DNA of 64,000 nucleotides, from NCBI GenBank assembly GCA_900317325.1, contig ONGE01000002.1, positions 186,001-250,000 on the forward strand, read 5' to 3'. The translations under genes and the position numbers were made by a program. The notes under the pieces were generated by a model that was not told the origin of the DNA, searched no databases, and saw nothing but the letters and a program-made list of their open reading frames with translations. Origin of the DNA: an uncultured Prevotellaceae bacterium (GTDB lineage Bacteria; Bacteroidota; Bacteroidia; Bacteroidales; Muribaculaceae). Below, piece by piece: positions 44,907 to 53,335 of the stretch; position 1 is the first letter of the stretch, and every line of letters starts with the position of its first letter.

Positions 44907-45161
44907 CTACTGAGCATTCTGCTCGAGTATCTCAAGCGCCATATCCAGAATCAGAGGGTCGTCGAGCACGACAAGTCCACCGTCGGGGCCTGGTTCCAAA
45001 TGGAAACCCATGTTGGTCCCGAACTCATAATTTGACCCGCCAAAGTAGTTTCTCACCGACTGATCCGGCAGGTTGAGTTTGTCGGCGATAGTGTGGATGG
45101 AGCCTTCAGGCAGACGATTCTTGATGCGTCGCAGTTCGTTGAATGTGATGGTTCTCGACAT
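44907..45161 (-). CDS. Small DNA-binding-like conserved protein
   Basis: An 84-residue protein, acidic at its C-terminus. The N-terminal 40 residues TFNELRRIKNRLPEGSIHTI then ADKLNLPDQSVRNYF look like a helix-turn-helix of the lambda-repressor-like or winged type, followed by GGSNYEFGTNMGFHLEPGPD and GGLVVLDDPLILDMALEILE. I recall a Bacteroidetes-conserved family of this pattern annotated only as DNA-binding protein. It has its own consensus promoter. It is upstream of the USP-acyltransferase unit on the same strand and could be their regulator, inferred from position. Confidence 0.72.
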   Translation of the reverse strand: MSRTITFNELRRIKNRLPEGSIHTIADKLNLPDQSVRNYFGGSNYEFGTNMGFHLEPGPDGGLVVLDDPLILDMALEILEQNAQ

Positions 45162-45210
45162 AGGCGATACTATTTTTTGGAAGATAAATGCGATACTTAG
45201 GTAATTTCCA

Positions 45211-45241
45211 CAAAATTACGACATTTCACCCAATTCACAAA
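45211..45241 (-). promoter_or_regulatory. Bacteroidetes-type promoter for the small DNA-binding protein
   Basis: Minus-strand TTTG (45241-45238), 19-nt spacer, TAATTTTG (45218-45211). The ATG at 45161 lies about 50 nt downstream. Confidence 0.58.
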
Positions 45242-45258
45242 ATAAATCCCCAAGAAAA

Positions 45259-45921
45259 TTATAGGGTTTGGACGAGAGCGGCAGCCAGGAGAAGGACGAC
45301 GGTGACGGCGACCGAGGAAGCCAAGAGTTTCGCATCGGTGCGTGTATAGTGGCCCTCATGAAGCCTGTAGCGACGCTGCAGCCAGCGCATAAGGCCCCAA
45401 ACCAGCCAACCGGCCAGCAGACCGATGACAATGCCGCCCAAGATGTCGCCAGGGTAATGAACACCCATATACATGCGACTGTAGCATTGAAGCGCAGCCC
45501 AGGTGAACAATGAGACAGCCACCAGGCGGTGACGCATGATCAACGAGAACAGCGTGGCCACGGCAATCGAATTGGCAGCATGGCTCGACACGAAGCCGTA
45601 CATGCCTCCACGATAGCCATTCACGACATGGACCATCGATTCCAATGACGGATCATGAGTGGGCCGCAATCGTTCCACGATTTGCTTAATCAGACCTGAA
45701 GACACCTGATCGGCGACCAGCAAGGCCAGCACCAGCATTGCCAGCACCAGCAGGGCATGACGGCGATTCTGGTGCAGCAGTATCCACAGCAAGGCCAGCA
45801 CCAGCAAAGCCGATGACCACTTGGTGGACACCAGCCACCAGAAGGCATCCTGGAACATGTCATGCAGGCCGTTGATGGCCAACAGGGCATCAGCATCTAT
45901 TTCATTCAGGTAGTCAAGCAT
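45259..45921 (-). CDS. PAP2-family membrane phosphatase
   Basis: A 220-residue inner-membrane protein with about five helices and the three phosphatase motifs: K-x6-RP in KQIVERLRPTHD (about residues 80-91), a SGH-like YGFVSSHAAN (about 112-121, with Ser-Ser-His) and SRMYMGVHYPGDILGG (R-x5-H-x3-D). Members dephosphorylate undecaprenyl pyrophosphate, phosphatidylglycerophosphate or lipid A. The C-terminal basic segment RWLQRRYRLHEGHYTRTDAK and final helix are variable. It sits just downstream of batE (28 nt) on the same strand; a TACATTTG box (45942-45935) is upstream of its start, so it may have its own promoter. Confidence 0.9.
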   Translation of the reverse strand: MLDYLNEIDADALLAINGLHDMFQDAFWWLVSTKWSSALLVLALLWILLHQNRRHALLVLAMLVLALLVADQVSSGLIKQIVERLRPTHDPSLESMVHVVNGYRGGMYGFVSSHAANSIAVATLFSLIMRHRLVAVSLFTWAALQCYSRMYMGVHYPGDILGGIVIGLLAGWLVWGLMRWLQRRYRLHEGHYTRTDAKLLASSVAVTVVLLLAAALVQTL

Positions 45922-45949
45922 TCTTTTGGGTTCTCAAATGTACAATATA

Positions 45950-46720
45950 CTATATCACCTCAACGTCCTTGGCGTTGATCCAGGCCTTGTGACCACCGGC
46001 GGTGGAGACTTGTAGCCACTTGCCATGAGTCTTGTCGGCGATGGAGTCAATGATTTCGACACGTGTGCCCTGCTGCAACCGGAATGCCTCTTCCTCCTTG
46101 TCGCGGGGCTCACGTGGAGCGGTGCTCAAGGTGACATTCTCGGGCATGATGATGGCACCGTTGCCGCCAGTCGCCTTATGATAGACATGGAAGGCGGCCA
46201 GATTGGCCAGAATACTGGCTACAATCAGCACGGCTCCGCCGAAGAAACCGATTTTTCTTATCAACACGTTGTCCATGAACAGATAAGCCGCCACTCCCGC
46301 CAGGAAGAGCAGGAATGTGATGATGGCGATCACAGCCCAAGCATTGCTCGACAGGCGGCTCACCGTCTGGTCCACCCAGTTGCTGAACCACGAGTCGCCG
46401 GCATCATCGGGCAACTGCATCTTGCCGCGCACAAACTCCAGGTTGAAACGCGCATCGCTGTTTGACGGGTCAAGCAGCAAGGCACGCTCATAATAGAGCA
46501 CCGCGTGGACATTGTCCTTGAGGCGATAGTAGGTGTCACCGATGTTGCAATACAACGCCGACGACACACCCGTCTTCTCCGCTTCCTGGAGGTAGAGTTT
46601 CAACGCCTCGTTATAGAGTTCCTGTTTATAGGCCTGGTTGGCGCGGTCGATATTGGCGTTACCGGCCAGCATGGGTAAAGCCAGCACGGTTAACAATATG
46701 GTGATGATGAACTGTTTCAT
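45950..46720 (-). CDS. batE: BatE: TPR and SH3-like aerotolerance protein
   Basis: A 256-residue protein with a signal peptide (to about residue 19), TPR repeats (about 22-95: NQAYKQELYNEALKLYLQEA, IGDTYYRLKDNVHAVLYYER), two membrane helices (about 127-148 and 155-177), and a C-terminal bacterial SH3-type domain (about 185-256: FRLQQGTRVEIIDSIADKTH, GKWLQVSTAGGHKAWI). This arrangement is that of BatE, last gene of the Bat operon, which contributes to oxygen tolerance in Bacteroides. It follows batD after 58 nt filled by heptad units. Confidence 0.86.
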   Translation of the reverse strand: MKQFIITILLTVLALPMLAGNANIDRANQAYKQELYNEALKLYLQEAEKTGVSSALYCNIGDTYYRLKDNVHAVLYYERALLLDPSNSDARFNLEFVRGKMQLPDDAGDSWFSNWVDQTVSRLSSNAWAVIAIITFLLFLAGVAAYLFMDNVLIRKIGFFGGAVLIVASILANLAAFHVYHKATGGNGAIIMPENVTLSTAPREPRDKEEEAFRLQQGTRVEIIDSIADKTHGKWLQVSTAGGHKAWINAKDVEVI

Positions 46721-46724
46721 ATTT

Positions 46725-46784
46725 AGTTTCTAGTCCTTAGTCCCTAGTCCTTAGTTGGCATCCGCCAACTTCGAACTCCTAACT
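46725..46784 (-). repeat. Double heptad array between batD and batE
   Basis: On the minus strand: AGTTAGG, AGTTCGA, AGTTGGC (46784-46764, including the batD stop), a 7-bp hairpin AGTTGGC/GCCAACT, then AAGGACT, AGGGACT, AAGGACT, AGAAACT (46752-46725) close to the batE start. The second half matches the arrays at 20579 and 40086. Confidence 0.82.
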
Positions 46785-48590
46785 TTTATTTGCTCTTTTG
46801 ACACTTTCCAGCCGGTCGATGATGCCGGCAGCCTCGTCAAGCACCGCGTTCATGTCGCCCGACGCCAACTCGGGGGCATACTGGGCAAACTCGCACTTGT
46901 CGATCAACTCCATCGACTCCTTGCGCAACTGCTCGTTGATGCCGTACTGCTCCAACTCGGCATTGATATTGTCCTTGCTCAGCTCACTCACGGGAATCGA
47001 CAACTTGTCACTCATGTATCCCCACAGGGCATTGAGCATCTCGGCATAGAAGCCGCTGCGGTCGTTGCGGGCAGCAAAGCCTCGGGCAGCCTTCAAGCGG
47101 CGCTGAGCCACCTTGCTGGCGCGCTTGGAGCGCATGCGACGAACGTCGGCCCGCTCTTTCAACTGACGGCGGTAATAGGCAATCAGCCCAACCAGTGCCA
47201 GCAGGGGCAACAGGAACCACAGCCAGTAGGTCCAGCCGTCAACGATATAGCCATGGGACTTCTTCAGTCCCAGGTCGCCGCTCTTGATGGGACGGATGTC
47301 CATATTCTTCATGCGGTAGTGGTTGCTGGGCTGGCCCTCACCCTTGGCCACGGACAGATGGCGTGCAGGAACGGTAACCGTCTCATACTTGCCCGTCTCG
47401 GGGTTAAAGTAAGAGAACTCGCTGGCAGGAATCTCAAACTCGCCCGCATATTGCGGAATGAACGTGTAGTCCATCACGACCCTGCCGCTCATGTCGCCGG
47501 CACCGTCGTTGACCTGAACATCGGTCTTGGGATCATAGACATCAAACTGGTCGGGGAATTTGATTTCCGGCGCCTTGATATACTTGATGTTACCCGTGCC
47601 GCTGATGATATAGCGGTAGATGGCGGCACTGTAAGTCTTGAGTCCCGTAGCGGGCTTCAGGTCGGTCGTGACGTTGAACTTGCCTACGGCTCCGGTAAAC
47701 GAGGCCGGTTTGGGTTCAGGCAACGGCAAGATGTGGATGGTCGCCTTGTTGCTGGTCACCTTCAGGCTTTTCTCCACAGGCTTGGAGATGGAACCGAAGA
47801 TGCTCCTGAACGTGTCGAACTGCACCACGCTCACATCGTAGTTACCCGATGATATCGTGAGGTTGCCGCTCTGCTGCGGGTAGAGGATACATTGCTTGAG
47901 GATGGCAGTCATGTAGCGCTCACCATTCAAGGTCTCCACCTTGTTCAAACTGGGCTGAACGGGAATTTCCTCAATCAGGAAGCCATCGAACGAAGGCTGG
48001 ATGGTGGGCATGAATTGTGAAATCTGGTACTTGGTGTACAACTTGATGGTGCACACCACAGCCTGCTGCTCATACACACGTGGCTTGCTCATCTCGATGC
48101 GCACAAACAGGTCCTTGCCGCTCACCTCTTTGTCGGCACTCTGCGTCATGGGGTCGCTATAGGGCGTGGGAGCGCCAGGTGTGTGCTGCGGCTGCTGGCT
48201 GGGCTGTTTGCTGCCCGACGGCAAGACCTCGATTGTGAAAGCCTTGGTTGCCATGCGTTTACCGCCAACCACGATCGAGGCGGCCCCGATGTGGCATTTG
48301 CCGGTAGCGGTAGCCTTGTAAATCATGGTGTACTCCTCGCTCGAGCTACTGCTCGACTTGCCGTTGACCCACGACGAGCTGTAACTGTGCGACACGCTGG
48401 GGCCGTAAATGAGTTTGGCACCGCTCACTTCAGGGGCAGTGAAACTGCTGCCCTCGCCGTTGTTGAGCACAAACGTGACATTGAACTTGTTGCCCTCGAC
48501 GACCTGACGAGGAGCCTCGACGGTAAATGATACCGCCCGGGCCGTCAGCACGGTCAAGAGCAGGATTGCTATGTTGATGATGCGTTTCAT
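46779..48590 (-). CDS. batD: BatD: large periplasmic/membrane aerotolerance protein
   Basis: A 603-residue protein: signal peptide (to about 19), a long Ig-like beta region (SFTVEAPRQVVEGNKFNVTF; DLFVRIEMSKPRVYEQQAVV; GKFNVTTDLKPATGLKTYSA), two predicted membrane spans near 430-455, and a cytosolic tail with ALWGYMSDKLSIPVSELSKD, TAQYAPELASGDMNAV-like helices. The FxxPEVSGAKLIYGPSVS and RIxMSKPRVYEQQ patterns are those of BatD (oxygen tolerance) in Bacteroidales. It lies between batC and batE, 32 nt after batC. Confidence 0.88.
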   Translation of the reverse strand: MKRIINIAILLLTVLTARAVSFTVEAPRQVVEGNKFNVTFVLNNGEGSSFTAPEVSGAKLIYGPSVSHSYSSSWVNGKSSSSSSEEYTMIYKATATGKCHIGAASIVVGGKRMATKAFTIEVLPSGSKQPSQQPQHTPGAPTPYSDPMTQSADKEVSGKDLFVRIEMSKPRVYEQQAVVCTIKLYTKYQISQFMPTIQPSFDGFLIEEIPVQPSLNKVETLNGERYMTAILKQCILYPQQSGNLTISSGNYDVSVVQFDTFRSIFGSISKPVEKSLKVTSNKATIHILPLPEPKPASFTGAVGKFNVTTDLKPATGLKTYSAAIYRYIISGTGNIKYIKAPEIKFPDQFDVYDPKTDVQVNDGAGDMSGRVVMDYTFIPQYAGEFEIPASEFSYFNPETGKYETVTVPARHLSVAKGEGQPSNHYRMKNMDIRPIKSGDLGLKKSHGYIVDGWTYWLWFLLPLLALVGLIAYYRRQLKERADVRRMRSKRASKVAQRRLKAARGFAARNDRSGFYAEMLNALWGYMSDKLSIPVSELSKDNINAELEQYGINEQLRKESMELIDKCEFAQYAPELASGDMNAVLDEAAGIIDRLESVKRANKS

Positions 48591-48622
48591 TGCCTCACGT
48601 TGATCTTGTTGTCAGGACAAAG

Positions 48623-49465
48623 TTACCACTTCTTGTTGGTGCGCTGGCGCTCATGGCGCTGCTGTTGGGCCTGCTGAGCATTGATGCGCTGCTGGGTGGC
48701 ACGCTCGCGGTCCTGCATGGCCTTAAGCACCTGCTCGGCATTCTGCTGACTCATGCCGCCCTGCTGCTGTTGTTGCTGTTGCTGCTGGTCCTGATTCTGC
48801 TTGTTTTGGTCTTGCTTGTCCTTGTTTTGGTCTTGCTTGTCCTTGTTTTGATCTTGTTGATCCTTATTCTGGTCCTTGTTTTGGTCCTTGTTATCTTTAT
48901 TCTGGTCTTTGTTCTGATCCTTATTGTCCTTGTTCTGGTCCTTATTTTGGTCTTTGTTCTTATCTTGCTGCTGCTTCTTGAGTTGGGCAAGGCGCAGGTT
49001 GTGACGCGCCTGATCGTCATCGGGATTGCATCGCAGCGCCTGCTTGTAGAACTCTACCGCTTGGTCATACTGTTGACGACCATAGGCGATGTTGCCCAAG
49101 TCATAGCTGGCCTTGCCGCGCAGCTGCTTGTCTTGGGCACCCTTGGCAAGGTTGGCCAGGAGGCCTTCGGCCTGCTTCATCGGGTTCTTGTCATCGTCCT
49201 GCTGTGCGGTGACACTGCCTTGTCGCATGAGAGCGGTAGCGAGATTGAACTGCGCTTTCTCGCTCGACGGATTGGCCTGCAGGGCTTTGCGGTATTCCAC
49301 CTCGGCCTCGGCATAGCGTTTTTTCTCATACAGCTTATTGCCGTTGCGCAAGCACACGCGCTCCTGCTTGGTCATCTTGGGAGCCTTGCCCTGGGCCTCG
49401 GCCGCCATGTTCAACGACATGAGGGCAACAATCAAGAGGATGAACAGTCTATTGGCGCTTGTCAT
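48623..49465 (-). CDS. batC: BatC: TPR protein with low-complexity KDQN linker
   Basis: A 280-residue protein (start at 49465, overlapping batB by 17 nt; another ATG at 49489 and frames upstream belong to batB sequence). Signal peptide MTSANRLFILLIVALMSLNM. TPR repeats lie at about 30-165 (VCLRNGNKLYEKKRYAEAEV, KASYDLGNIAYGRQQYDQAV). Then follows an extreme low-complexity tract of KNKDQ/NKDNKDQ units (about 175-245) and a Gln run before AEQVLKAMQDRERATQ. BatC in Bacteroides has TPRs and a long charged tail; the length of this tract probably varies by slippage. Confidence 0.86.
   Translation of the reverse strand: MTSANRLFILLIVALMSLNMAAEAQGKAPKMTKQERVCLRNGNKLYEKKRYAEAEVEYRKALQANPSSEKAQFNLATALMRQGSVTAQQDDDKNPMKQAEGLLANLAKGAQDKQLRGKASYDLGNIAYGRQQYDQAVEFYKQALRCNPDDDQARHNLRLAQLKKQQQDKNKDQNKDQNKDNKDQNKDQNKDNKDQNKDQNKDQQDQNKDKQDQNKDKQDQNKQNQDQQQQQQQQQGGMSQQNAEQVLKAMQDRERATQQRINAQQAQQQRHERQRTNKKW
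48760..48970 (-). repeat. Coding tandem repeat in batC
   Basis: Imperfect 18-24 nt units encoding Asn-Lys-Asp-Gln combinations plus a run of CAG/CAA codons (48765-48790). Prone to slippage; the protein product is a highly charged linker. Confidence 0.75.
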
Positions 49466-50537
49466 CTTTCTTATCCTTGTTTGTTTCATTGCTGACAATG
49501 TTCTCTTTCTTTTCCTTAGTAAAGAAATTATACTTCTTGAGCCACGGATTCTTACGCTCGAGCAAGAGCAGCAGCGCCAACAGCAAGAGCAGCGCGATCG
49601 TGGCAAACACGGGGAACTGCTCGTCATGCTGGGTGTAGGTCACCGCTGCGAGGTCGCTCTTGGCAAGTTTGTCAAGCGTTTCCTGAAGAGTAGAAACGGC
49701 ATCCGACGCCGTGCCTGAGATATAGACACCCTTTCCGGCTTGAGCGATTTCCTGAGCCATCTTCTCGTTGAGATAGGTGGTCACGGGATTGCCGCTGTCG
49801 TCGGTGAGATAACCGCCGTCCATGGGAATGGGAGCGCCCGTGGTGGAGCCCACGCCGATGACATTGACCTGGACGCCGAGTTTTGCAGCCTGCCTGGCGG
49901 CACCCACGGCATCGTCCTCAAAGTTCTCACCGTCGGTGATGATGATGATGGCCTTCTGGGATTTCTTGCTTTGAGAGAATCCGTTGAGGGCCAGATTGAT
50001 GGCGGCTCCGATGGCTGTACCCTGAGTAGGCGCCATATTGGTGTTGATGCCGTTGAGGAACAGCTTGGCCGATGCTGCATCGCTGGTCATGGGCATCTGC
50101 ATATAAGCGTTGCCGGCAAACACAATAAGGCCCACCTTGTTATTGTCAAGGCGGTCGATGAGCTTTTGCAGAATCATCTTGGCGCGCTGCAAGCGGCTCA
50201 CATCCTGCGGGTTGTCGGTACTCGACGCGTTCATCGAGTTGGACACGTCAACGGCGACCATCACCTCGATGCCATGCACCTGGGTCGTCGTCTTGCTGGA
50301 ACCGGCACGAGGACGGGCCAGCACCACAATCACCATCGTGAGCAACAACAATTCAAGTACAAGACGTATCCATGGTTTGTAGCGCGACACCTCGGGCATC
50401 AACGGCTCGATGGAGGAACGCTTGCCATAGCGCTGCAGCCGCTTGCGGCGGTCGCGGCGGTTCCACAGGAACAGCAGCACCAGTGCCGGCAACAGCAACA
50501 GCAGGTAGAAATATTGCGGATGAGCAAAATTGATCAT
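49449..50537 (-). CDS. batB: BatB: von Willebrand A membrane protein
   Basis: A 362-residue inner-membrane protein. N-terminal membrane segments (8-25 and 57-75) are followed by a VWA domain (about 87-290) with the MIDAS motif DVSNSM (in VAVDVSNSMNAS), Thr in TAIGAAI and Asp in IIITDGENF, and a C-terminal membrane helix plus charged tail (KKENIVSNETNKDKKDDKRQ). It belongs to the Bat aerotolerance complex with BatA. Overlaps batC start by 17 nt, indicating translational coupling. Confidence 0.92.
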   Translation of the reverse strand: MINFAHPQYFYLLLLLPALVLLFLWNRRDRRKRLQRYGKRSSIEPLMPEVSRYKPWIRLVLELLLLTMVIVVLARPRAGSSKTTTQVHGIEVMVAVDVSNSMNASSTDNPQDVSRLQRAKMILQKLIDRLDNNKVGLIVFAGNAYMQMPMTSDAASAKLFLNGINTNMAPTQGTAIGAAINLALNGFSQSKKSQKAIIIITDGENFEDDAVGAARQAAKLGVQVNVIGVGSTTGAPIPMDGGYLTDDSGNPVTTYLNEKMAQEIAQAGKGVYISGTASDAVSTLQETLDKLAKSDLAAVTYTQHDEQFPVFATIALLLLLALLLLLERKNPWLKKYNFFTKEKKENIVSNETNKDKKDDKRQ

Positions 50538-50549
50538 AGCTCTACATTC

Positions 50550-50577
50550 TCTAAACTATATACTTTAACCTTTAACC
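50550..50577 (-). repeat. Heptad array between batA and batB
   Basis: On the plus strand TCTAAAC, TATATAC, TTTAACC, TTTAACC: four 7-nt units in the 53-nt gap. Confidence 0.55.
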
Positions 50578-50590
50578 TGTGCATAGCACA

Positions 50591-51586
50591 TCAAGGAATA
50601 TGCCTTAACAAGGTGTAATCCAGCAGCAGACTCAACAGCAGCAGGGCCAGCAACAGCAGGGCCCAGGGCTCGTAATGGTCCTCGGTGTGGGTGAAGCGCT
50701 GCACGTCCATGTGGGTTTTCTCCAACTGGTCAATCTCCTTGAAGATGCTGCGCAGCACGCTTCCCGAGGTGGCGCGGAAGTATTTGCCGCCCGTGGTGGC
50801 TGCAATCTTCTTCAAGGTTCCCTCGTCGATGACCACAGGCATGCGCTGGTACTGGATATTGCCGGCATAGTCGATGGCAACGGGATAATCGGCAGTACCG
50901 TTACTGCCCACACCGATGGTGTAAATCTTGATGCCAAATTTGCGGGCGATGTCGGCAGCGGTGTTGGGAGCCACGACACCCGTGTTGTTGGAGCCGTCGG
51001 TGAGCAGGATGATACTCTTGCTCTTGGCCTTACCGTCACGGATGCGGTTGATGGCCGTGGCAATGCCGTCGCCGATGGCCGTTCCGTCCTCAAGCGCACC
51101 GATTTCGGTCTGCCCGATGGCGTTGACCAGCGTGGCATTGTCCATGGTCATGGGCACCTGAGTAAAACTCTCACCGGCAAACAGCACCAAGCCGATATTA
51201 TCGTGGTCACGGCCGCTGACAAACTGGGTTGCCACCTTCTTAGCACTCTCGAAGCGGTTAGGAGAGAAATCCTTGGCGAGCATACTGGTGGACACGTCCA
51301 GGGCGATGACAATGTCGGTACCCTCAACGTCGCTGGTCGACCAGCTGTCCTTGGTCTGCGGCCGACACAGGATCACGACAAGGCAAGCCAGTGCAGCCAA
51401 CTTGAGCGCAAACGACAAGTGCTTGAGCCACACTTTCCAGCTAGTGCCAATGCCGTCGAACGCGCGCGTCGACGACACATTCATCTCGGGTTCGTTCTTG
51501 TCCTGGCTATAGATGTACCATGCGATGAGCGGTATCATCAACACCGGCAACAGCCACAGCCAACCAGGGTGAGCAAGGTTCATCAT
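50591..51586 (-). CDS. batA: BatA: von Willebrand A membrane protein
   Basis: A 331-residue inner-membrane protein with N-terminal membrane spans (about 5-25 and 58-76), a VWA domain with MIDAS DVSTSM (in IALDVSTSMLAKDF), Thr in GTAIGDGIATA and Asp in IILLTDGSNNTG, and a C-terminal helix. BatA and BatB together form the core VWA pair of the Bat operon, which contributes to oxygen tolerance. The start ATG overlaps the upstream gene stop by 4 nt (ATGA), a classical coupling arrangement. Confidence 0.92.
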   Translation of the reverse strand: MMNLAHPGWLWLLPVLMIPLIAWYIYSQDKNEPEMNVSSTRAFDGIGTSWKVWLKHLSFALKLAALACLVVILCRPQTKDSWSTSDVEGTDIVIALDVSTSMLAKDFSPNRFESAKKVATQFVSGRDHDNIGLVLFAGESFTQVPMTMDNATLVNAIGQTEIGALEDGTAIGDGIATAINRIRDGKAKSKSIILLTDGSNNTGVVAPNTAADIARKFGIKIYTIGVGSNGTADYPVAIDYAGNIQYQRMPVVIDEGTLKKIAATTGGKYFRATSGSVLRSIFKEIDQLEKTHMDVQRFTHTEDHYEPWALLLLALLLLSLLLDYTLLRHIP

Positions 51587-52539
51587 TTCTTCACCTCCTC
51601 TTTCTTTTCGGGTTGTTCAACAGGGCGTGTGGCCTCGACGAAGTTCACGGCACGCTGATAGGCGACTTCATTATCGTCGGCCAGCGGGCGCGCGTTGGCA
51701 AACTTCACGATATCGGCAATCTCGAGAATCATCTCCAGCTGCTCGTTCACAGCCTTGGTCTCATCGTTCTTCTTCAAGGTGTCGATGATCTGTGACGAGG
51801 TCATCTCCACGGCATTGATATGGAAGCGACGGTCGATATAGACGCGCAGGATGTCGGTCAGGCCCGTGAAATATTCTTTCTCCTGGCCCTGCTGCCACAA
51901 TTGGGCAGCCTTGAGGTTACGCAGGTTGATCATCGCCTCGTCATAGGGCGGCAAGCGCTTCTTGCCGGGTTTCAACGGATTGACACCCTTCTTGTAGTAC
52001 TTGCGGTAGGCCCAGATGGCGCCGATAATGAGCAACAGTCCCAGCAGCCATGCCCACCAGTAGTCGGGCAGCCAGTCCAGCAGGTTGAACGGCACGTCCT
52101 CGACGGGCTTGATGTCGTGGATGTCTTTCATCTGGCTCACGTCAACCGGCAACACCTTGATGGAAAGCTGGTTACAGTAGGCCGTATCGCCATTCACCAC
52201 GTAGGGGATGGGCTTGATGATCCACATTCCCGAGTCAAAGCTCTGGATGATGAGGTCACGGTTGATCTGGATGCGGTTATTGCCCAAGTCGGTCGTGTCG
52301 GCGGCCGGACGCTCGGCAATCTCGACCATAGCATTCAGCGTGTCGGCCTGCTCATTGGGGAAAAAGCCGCGGGCGTTCTTGTCCTGGGTGATTTCCAGGT
52401 GCAAGGCCGTGGTTTTGCCCATGAGCAGCGTGGCGCTGTCGAGTTTGGCTTTGAAAGTGACGTTACCGCCCCATGCCGCCGATATAGTCGCCAGCATCAC
52501 GACAGCCGTCATCACGATATGTCTCACATGTTGTGACAT
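51583..52539 (-). CDS. Bat operon DUF4381-like membrane protein
   Basis: A 318-residue protein. The open frame extends to 52725, but the earlier part is shadow of the DUF58 gene; the ATG at 52539 (MSQHVRHIVMTAVVMLATIS) gives a signal peptide and is 28 nt after the DUF58 stop. The periplasmic beta region (NVTFKAKLDSATLLMGKTTA) is followed by one membrane helix (about 165-188, WWAWLLGLLLIIGAIWAYR) and a cytosolic domain (LPPYDEAMINLRNLKAAQLW). This layout corresponds to the DUF4381-type member between the DUF58 gene and batA in Bacteroidales Bat operons. Confidence 0.82.
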   Translation of the reverse strand: MSQHVRHIVMTAVVMLATISAAWGGNVTFKAKLDSATLLMGKTTALHLEITQDKNARGFFPNEQADTLNAMVEIAERPAADTTDLGNNRIQINRDLIIQSFDSGMWIIKPIPYVVNGDTAYCNQLSIKVLPVDVSQMKDIHDIKPVEDVPFNLLDWLPDYWWAWLLGLLLIIGAIWAYRKYYKKGVNPLKPGKKRLPPYDEAMINLRNLKAAQLWQQGQEKEYFTGLTDILRVYIDRRFHINAVEMTSSQIIDTLKKNDETKAVNEQLEMILEIADIVKFANARPLADDNEVAYQRAVNFVEATRPVEQPEKKEEVKK

Positions 52540-52550
52540 TTCTAAAAAAA

Positions 52551-52585
52551 CTTCTAACTCCTGACTTCTAACTTCTAACTCCCCT
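52551..52585 (-). repeat. Heptad array at the DUF58 stop
   Basis: On the plus strand CTTCTAA, CTCCTGA, CTTCTAA, CTTCTAA, CTCCCCT; the DUF58 stop (52568-52570) and its final codons lie inside the array. Confidence 0.82.
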
Positions 52586-53335
52586 GCTCTTGAATAAGCC
52601 CATGAGAGCGGTGACATAATCCTCGTCGGTCGCCACGCTGGCCATGTCCACGTTGCAACGCTGCAGCGTTCCGTTGACAACTTGTTGCTGCTGGTACCAC
52701 CAGCGGCTGTAAGCGTCGCGAACACGCTTGCTGCCGGTATTCACCCAACGCATGGTGCCGCGCTCGGCGTCACGCACACGCATCAGGCCCACATCGGGCA
52801 GTTGCGCCTCACGTTTGTCATACACCTGCACGGCGATGACATCGTGCTTGTGGTTGGCGATGGACAATGACTTGCTGTAATCGTGCTCGTCAATGAAGTC
52901 GCTTACTACAAAGGTGGTGCAGCGTTTCTTCAATGCACTGGTCATGTACTCCAATGCCATATTGATGTCGGTACCAGTGTTCTCGGGCTGGAAATCAAGC
53001 AATTCGCGGATGACGAGCAGGATGTGCTTGCGACCTTTCTTGGGCGGGATGAATTTCTCGATCTTGTCGCTGAAGAAGATGACGCCCACCTTGTCGTTGT
53101 TCTCGATGGCCGAAAAAGCGATGGTGGCACCTATCTCGGCCATCATCTCGCGCTTGGCGACACCCACGGCACCAAAATCCTTGCTGCCGCTCACATCGAC
53201 GAGCAACATCACCGTGAGTTCACGCTCCTCCTCGTAGACCTTGACATAGGGGCGGTTGTAGCGGGCGGTGACGTTCCAGTCGATGTCGCGCACGTCGTCA
53301 CCATACTGGTACTCACGCACCTCGCTGAAGGTCAT
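52568..53335 (-). CDS. DUF58 protein, N-terminally curtailed
   Basis: A 255-residue cytosolic VWA-like protein of the MoxR/Bat system: MTFSEVREYQYGDDVRDIDW, NVTARYNRPYVKVYEEERE and a VWA domain with DVSGSKDFGA (MIDAS). Conserved N-terminal codons continue upstream of this ATG in the same frame (53336-53413: KIEIKTK and GLSQNIFAGEYHSAFKGRG), as in full-length relatives of about 289 residues. However, no ATG, GTG or TTG exists in frame upstream before a TGA within moxR. The moxR stop lies 20-22 nt after the ATG at 53335, so reinitiation there is likely. The gene thus lost its natural start; the core domain is intact. Confidence 0.85.
   Translation of the reverse strand: MTFSEVREYQYGDDVRDIDWNVTARYNRPYVKVYEEERELTVMLLVDVSGSKDFGAVGVAKREMMAEIGATIAFSAIENNDKVGVIFFSDKIEKFIPPKKGRKHILLVIRELLDFQPENTGTDINMALEYMTSALKKRCTTFVVSDFIDEHDYSKSLSIANHKHDVIAVQVYDKREAQLPDVGLMRVRDAERGTMRWVNTGSKRVRDAYSRWWYQQQQVVNGTLQRCNVDMASVATDEDYVTALMGLFKSRGVRS

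Noticed and set aside
43412..45076. 554-codon plus-strand open frame
   Set aside because: It is antisense to the well-supported acyltransferase-3 and USP genes, is His/Gln/Val-rich in shadow fashion and has no recognisable domain or leader.
48760..48970. CRISPR or non-coding satellite in the Bat region
   Set aside because: The repeats are in frame inside batC and encode a charged low-complexity linker.
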